DNA of 37,968 bases from positions 1 to 37,968 of the forward strand of contig JAOUIA010000035.1 of assembly GCA_029884335.1 (NCBI GenBank), written 5' to 3'. The DNA comes from Betaproteobacteria bacterium. Lineage in GTDB: Bacteria > Pseudomonadota > Gammaproteobacteria > Burkholderiales > Casimicrobiaceae. Below the pieces are notes generated by a model that had not been told where the DNA came from, made no database searches, and saw only the letters and a program-made list of their open reading frames with translations. Below, one piece after another: positions 35,799-37,968 of this stretch. Made by a program: the position numbers and the translations under genes. Within the stretch, counting starts at the first letter, position 1. The number at the start of each line of letters is the position of its first letter.

Positions 35799-37968
35799 TC
35801 AGTACTCCACCTGGTACTTGGGCGAGGAGGCAATCACGTAGGCAGCCATCCGCACCCGGTCGAGCAGCTGCGTTTGCGTAGGGATGGCGGACAGCGCGAC
35901 CGCGGCCACCGCGTTGATCGCCTGCGTGCGCAGCACGCGGGGCAGGCGCTCGTGCAGCAGTCGCGTGGACATCGCGTCGACGAGCGCGACCGGGTCGACC
36001 GCCAGCGCCTTGAACGGCTGCCAGTTGATCTTCGTGCCGATCGCCTGGAACACCGTGGCGTCCGGCCCCTGGCCGCAGATCGACGGCGAGGTCGGGGCGC
36101 CGGTGTCGCAGGTGGCGTGGTAGATCAGGTTGTAGGCGAAGTTCGTGCGCGCGAAGTACGACGTGGCGTCGAAGATCTGGAACGGCGGCCCGGACAGGTT
36201 CGTGCCCGGGACCACGTAGTCCTGCTGGTAGTAGTTGAAGACCGTCGGCGAGTTGTAGACGTTCTGCCCCATCGACGCCAGCGGCGTCCGCAGGTAGACC
36301 CCGTCGGTGCTGCCGTCGAACGCGCGCAGCAGGTTCATCGCGTACAGCGCCGGCTCCTTCAGCTTGCCGAACGTCGAGACGACCGGGTTGCGCGGCGCGC
36401 GCGCCTCGGGGTCGAGCAGGACCGCGCGCACGACCGCGCGCAGGTTGCCGCGGTTGCCCGCGCCGTCGTTGTTCCACACCGCGGTGACGCGCCTCACGTA
36501 GTCCGCCGACGGGTTGCTGGTCACCAGCTGCTGGATCAGCTGCCGGCCGATGTAGACGCCGGTGTTCGGGTGGTTGACGGCGATCGAGATCGCGGCGCCG
36601 ACGTCCTGCGCGGCGCGCATGTTCGCCGGCTGGCTCCAGCCGAGCCAGCTCTTCGCGCCGGTGTCGTGGTAGTTGACGGTGCCGGTGCCGTTGAGCGGGC
36701 CCTCGATCGCCGTCATCAGGCCGATGTAGTTGATGCCGCGGTTGAACGTCGGCGTCTGGCCGGGCAGCGGCGGATAGGCCCATCCCGTCAGCGCCCGCGA
36801 CAGCTCGACGATGTCGTCCTGGTCGTAGGTCGGGATCGGGTTGCCTGCGGCGTCCGTGAGCTGCGTGCCGTCGGGCCTGAGCTCCCACAGGCCGATCGTG
36901 AACAGCTGCAGCAGCTCGCGCGCGTAGTTCTCGTTGGGAACGACGCCGCGCGCGCGCGCGGCCGGCGAGCCGTCGTTGCGCACCATGTCGAGGTAGTTGC
37001 CCATCCACGGCGACAGCGTCACCGACGTGATGAGGCCCTCGAAGCTGCCGAACGCGTAGTCGAGCAGCATCTGCTGGTAGTCGCGCATCGGGTACGCGAT
37101 GGGGTCCTGCTGGCTCGACGTCACGATGATCTGCGACAGCGCCCACGCGACGCGGTGGCGCAGCTGGTCGGGCGCCGACGCCGCGCGCTTGAAGAACTCG
37201 TTCTGCAGCCGGGCGGTCGAGTAGACGTCGCGCTGGCACTGGTCGATCGTGCCGGCCACGCCGCCGCAGTTGCACGGGTTCGCGCTGTCGTAGGCCGCGC
37301 CCGACGAGTAGAACGCGTAGCTGCAGGCCGGCCACACGGTGCCCGTGGGCGGTTGCGGCCGGTTCTGCGGGAACCAGCCGAACGGCGGCAGCGGCGTGCT
37401 CGGCATGTTGAGCTGCTCGTCGATCCAGGCCGCCGCGCCCATCGATTGCACGCGCGCGATCTCCGCTTCGGTGGGGCCAAACGTGGCCTGCTGCAGCAGG
37501 CGCGCGGCGTCCGCGCGCGGGTTCGGCGCGATGCCGCGGCCGAAGTACAGCGGGTGGTCGCCGGCGCCGCCGAACGCGAACGGGGCCGACGCCGACTGCC
37601 CGGTCGTCGACTTGACGTGCCACGTCCCGGCGACGATCACGGTGAGGTCGTCGCGACCGTCGCCGTCGTAGTCGAACAGGAACGGCGTCTCGCCTGCCGC
37701 CACGGTGTGAACGTACGTCTGCTGGATGGCCGAGCCGCGGTCGAGCGACGCGTACCAGGTGCCGCGGTTGTAGATGACGAGGTCGACGCTGCCGTCGCCG
37801 TTGACGTCGCCGATCATCGGGACGTCGCCGCGCCCGCCGCCGAACTGGAACGTGTACTGCGTCGTGCCGTCCATCCTCGTGTTGACCAGCCACTGCCCGC
37901 CACTGCGCCACACGATGAGGTCGTCCTTGCCGTCGCCGTCCACGTCGGCGACCAGCGGGACGTCGCCG
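35799..37968 (-). CDS. DUF1800 protein with N-terminal FG-GAP/VCBS-type repeats (5' partial)
   Basis: The gene runs off the right edge of the window; at least 723 codons are visible and the true start is outside. The N-terminal visible part has three calcium-binding repeats of the FG-GAP/VCBS type, about 48 residues apart: DVDGDGKDDLIVW, DVNGDGSVDLVIY and DYDGDGRDDLTV. These predict a beta-propeller domain, and the edge sequence (GDVPLVADV) indicates that more repeats lie upstream. The DUF1800 domain follows, starting at ADAARLLQQATFGPTEAEI. It includes HRVAWALSQIIV, the ENYARELLQLFTIGLWE block, NHPNTGVYIGRQLIQQLV and LLHERLPRVLRTQAIN. It is predicted to be exported and is cotranscribed with the DUF1501 gene. 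The function of the pair is unknown; I infer a surface or periplasmic assembly. Confidence 0.92.
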   Translation of the reverse strand, partial: GDVPLVADVDGDGKDDLIVWRSGGQWLVNTRMDGTTQYTFQFGGGRGDVPMIGDVNGDGSVDLVIYNRGTWYASLDRGSAIQQTYVHTVAAGETPFLFDYDGDGRDDLTVIVAGTWHVKSTTGQSASAPFAFGGAGDHPLYFGRGIAPNPRADAARLLQQATFGPTEAEIARVQSMGAAAWIDEQLNMPSTPLPPFGWFPQNRPQPPTGTVWPACSYAFYSSGAAYDSANPCNCGGVAGTIDQCQRDVYSTARLQNEFFKRAASAPDQLRHRVAWALSQIIVTSSQQDPIAYPMRDYQQMLLDYAFGSFEGLITSVTLSPWMGNYLDMVRNDGSPAARARGVVPNENYARELLQLFTIGLWELRPDGTQLTDAAGNPIPTYDQDDIVELSRALTGWAYPPLPGQTPTFNRGINYIGLMTAIEGPLNGTGTVNYHDTGAKSWLGWSQPANMRAAQDVGAAISIAVNHPNTGVYIGRQLIQQLVTSNPSADYVRRVTAVWNNDGAGNRGNLRAVVRAVLLDPEARAPRNPVVSTFGKLKEPALYAMNLLRAFDGSTDGVYLRTPLASMGQNVYNSPTVFNYYQQDYVVPGTNLSGPPFQIFDATSYFARTNFAYNLIYHATCDTGAPTSPSICGQGPDATVFQAIGTKINWQPFKALAVDPVALVDAMSTRLLHERLPRVLRTQAINAVAAVALSAIPTQTQLLDRVRMAAYVIASSPKYQVEY

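Overview
This is a high-GC (roughly 70%) chromosomal window. Its gene families point to a betaproteobacterium, probably Burkholderiales or a related uncultivated lineage. The evidence is the Thiobacillus/betaproteobacterial-type glutamate-cysteine ligase, the DUF3683 FAD/Fe-S oxidase, a TorF-like porin-glnK-amtB operon, ubiK beside comM, dat near dacC, a TfpX/TfpZ pilin accessory protein, and the REP-type palindromes. I see no phage, insertion sequence, CRISPR array, tRNA or rRNA. Almost everything is chromosomal housekeeping or envelope biology.

Layout. 1-6.1 kb: cyclopropane fatty acid synthase, a flavin reductase, a class IV (D-amino acid) aminotransferase, a D,D-carboxypeptidase, a lipoprotein with two NTF2-like halves and a TfpX/Z protein. 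REP-like palindromes lie between several of these genes. 6.3-11.8 kb: the glycine cleavage operon, transcribed leftward as gcvT - GNAT acetyltransferase - gcvH - gcvP, headed by a clear tandem glycine riboswitch. 11.9-20.1 kb: a small cytochrome c, a DUF255 thioredoxin-like protein, an uncharacterised 534-residue protein and a 1282-residue FAD/Fe-S oxidoreductase, all leftward.

20.1-26.5 kb is the most interesting stretch. A rightward pair encodes an adenylate cyclase fused to an FHA domain and a LysM/TPR lipoprotein. It converges on a tightly overlapping leftward operon: a transmembrane Ser/Thr kinase with a periplasmic sensor and C-terminal HAMP, a LysM-polysaccharide deacetylase lipoprotein, and a TPR lipoprotein. 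Together these look like an envelope-sensing phospho-signalling module tied to cell-wall binding or modification and to cAMP. That linkage is inference from gene order and domains.

26.7-29.4 kb: a cytochrome c, ComM and UbiK. 29.4-32.3 kb: a TorF-like porin, glnK (P-II) and amtB behind a near-consensus sigma-54 promoter with an NtrC-type palindrome upstream, ended by a strong intrinsic terminator. 32.4-34.3 kb: a monohaem cytochrome c and gshA. 34.35 kb to the window end: a DUF1501 Tat-exported protein and, upstream of it, a DUF1800 protein preceded by FG-GAP/VCBS-type calcium-binding repeats. The DUF1800 gene is cut by the window edge.

Coverage: the only gene-free stretch over 300 bases is 11486-11915, and it holds the glycine riboswitch and gcvT leader.
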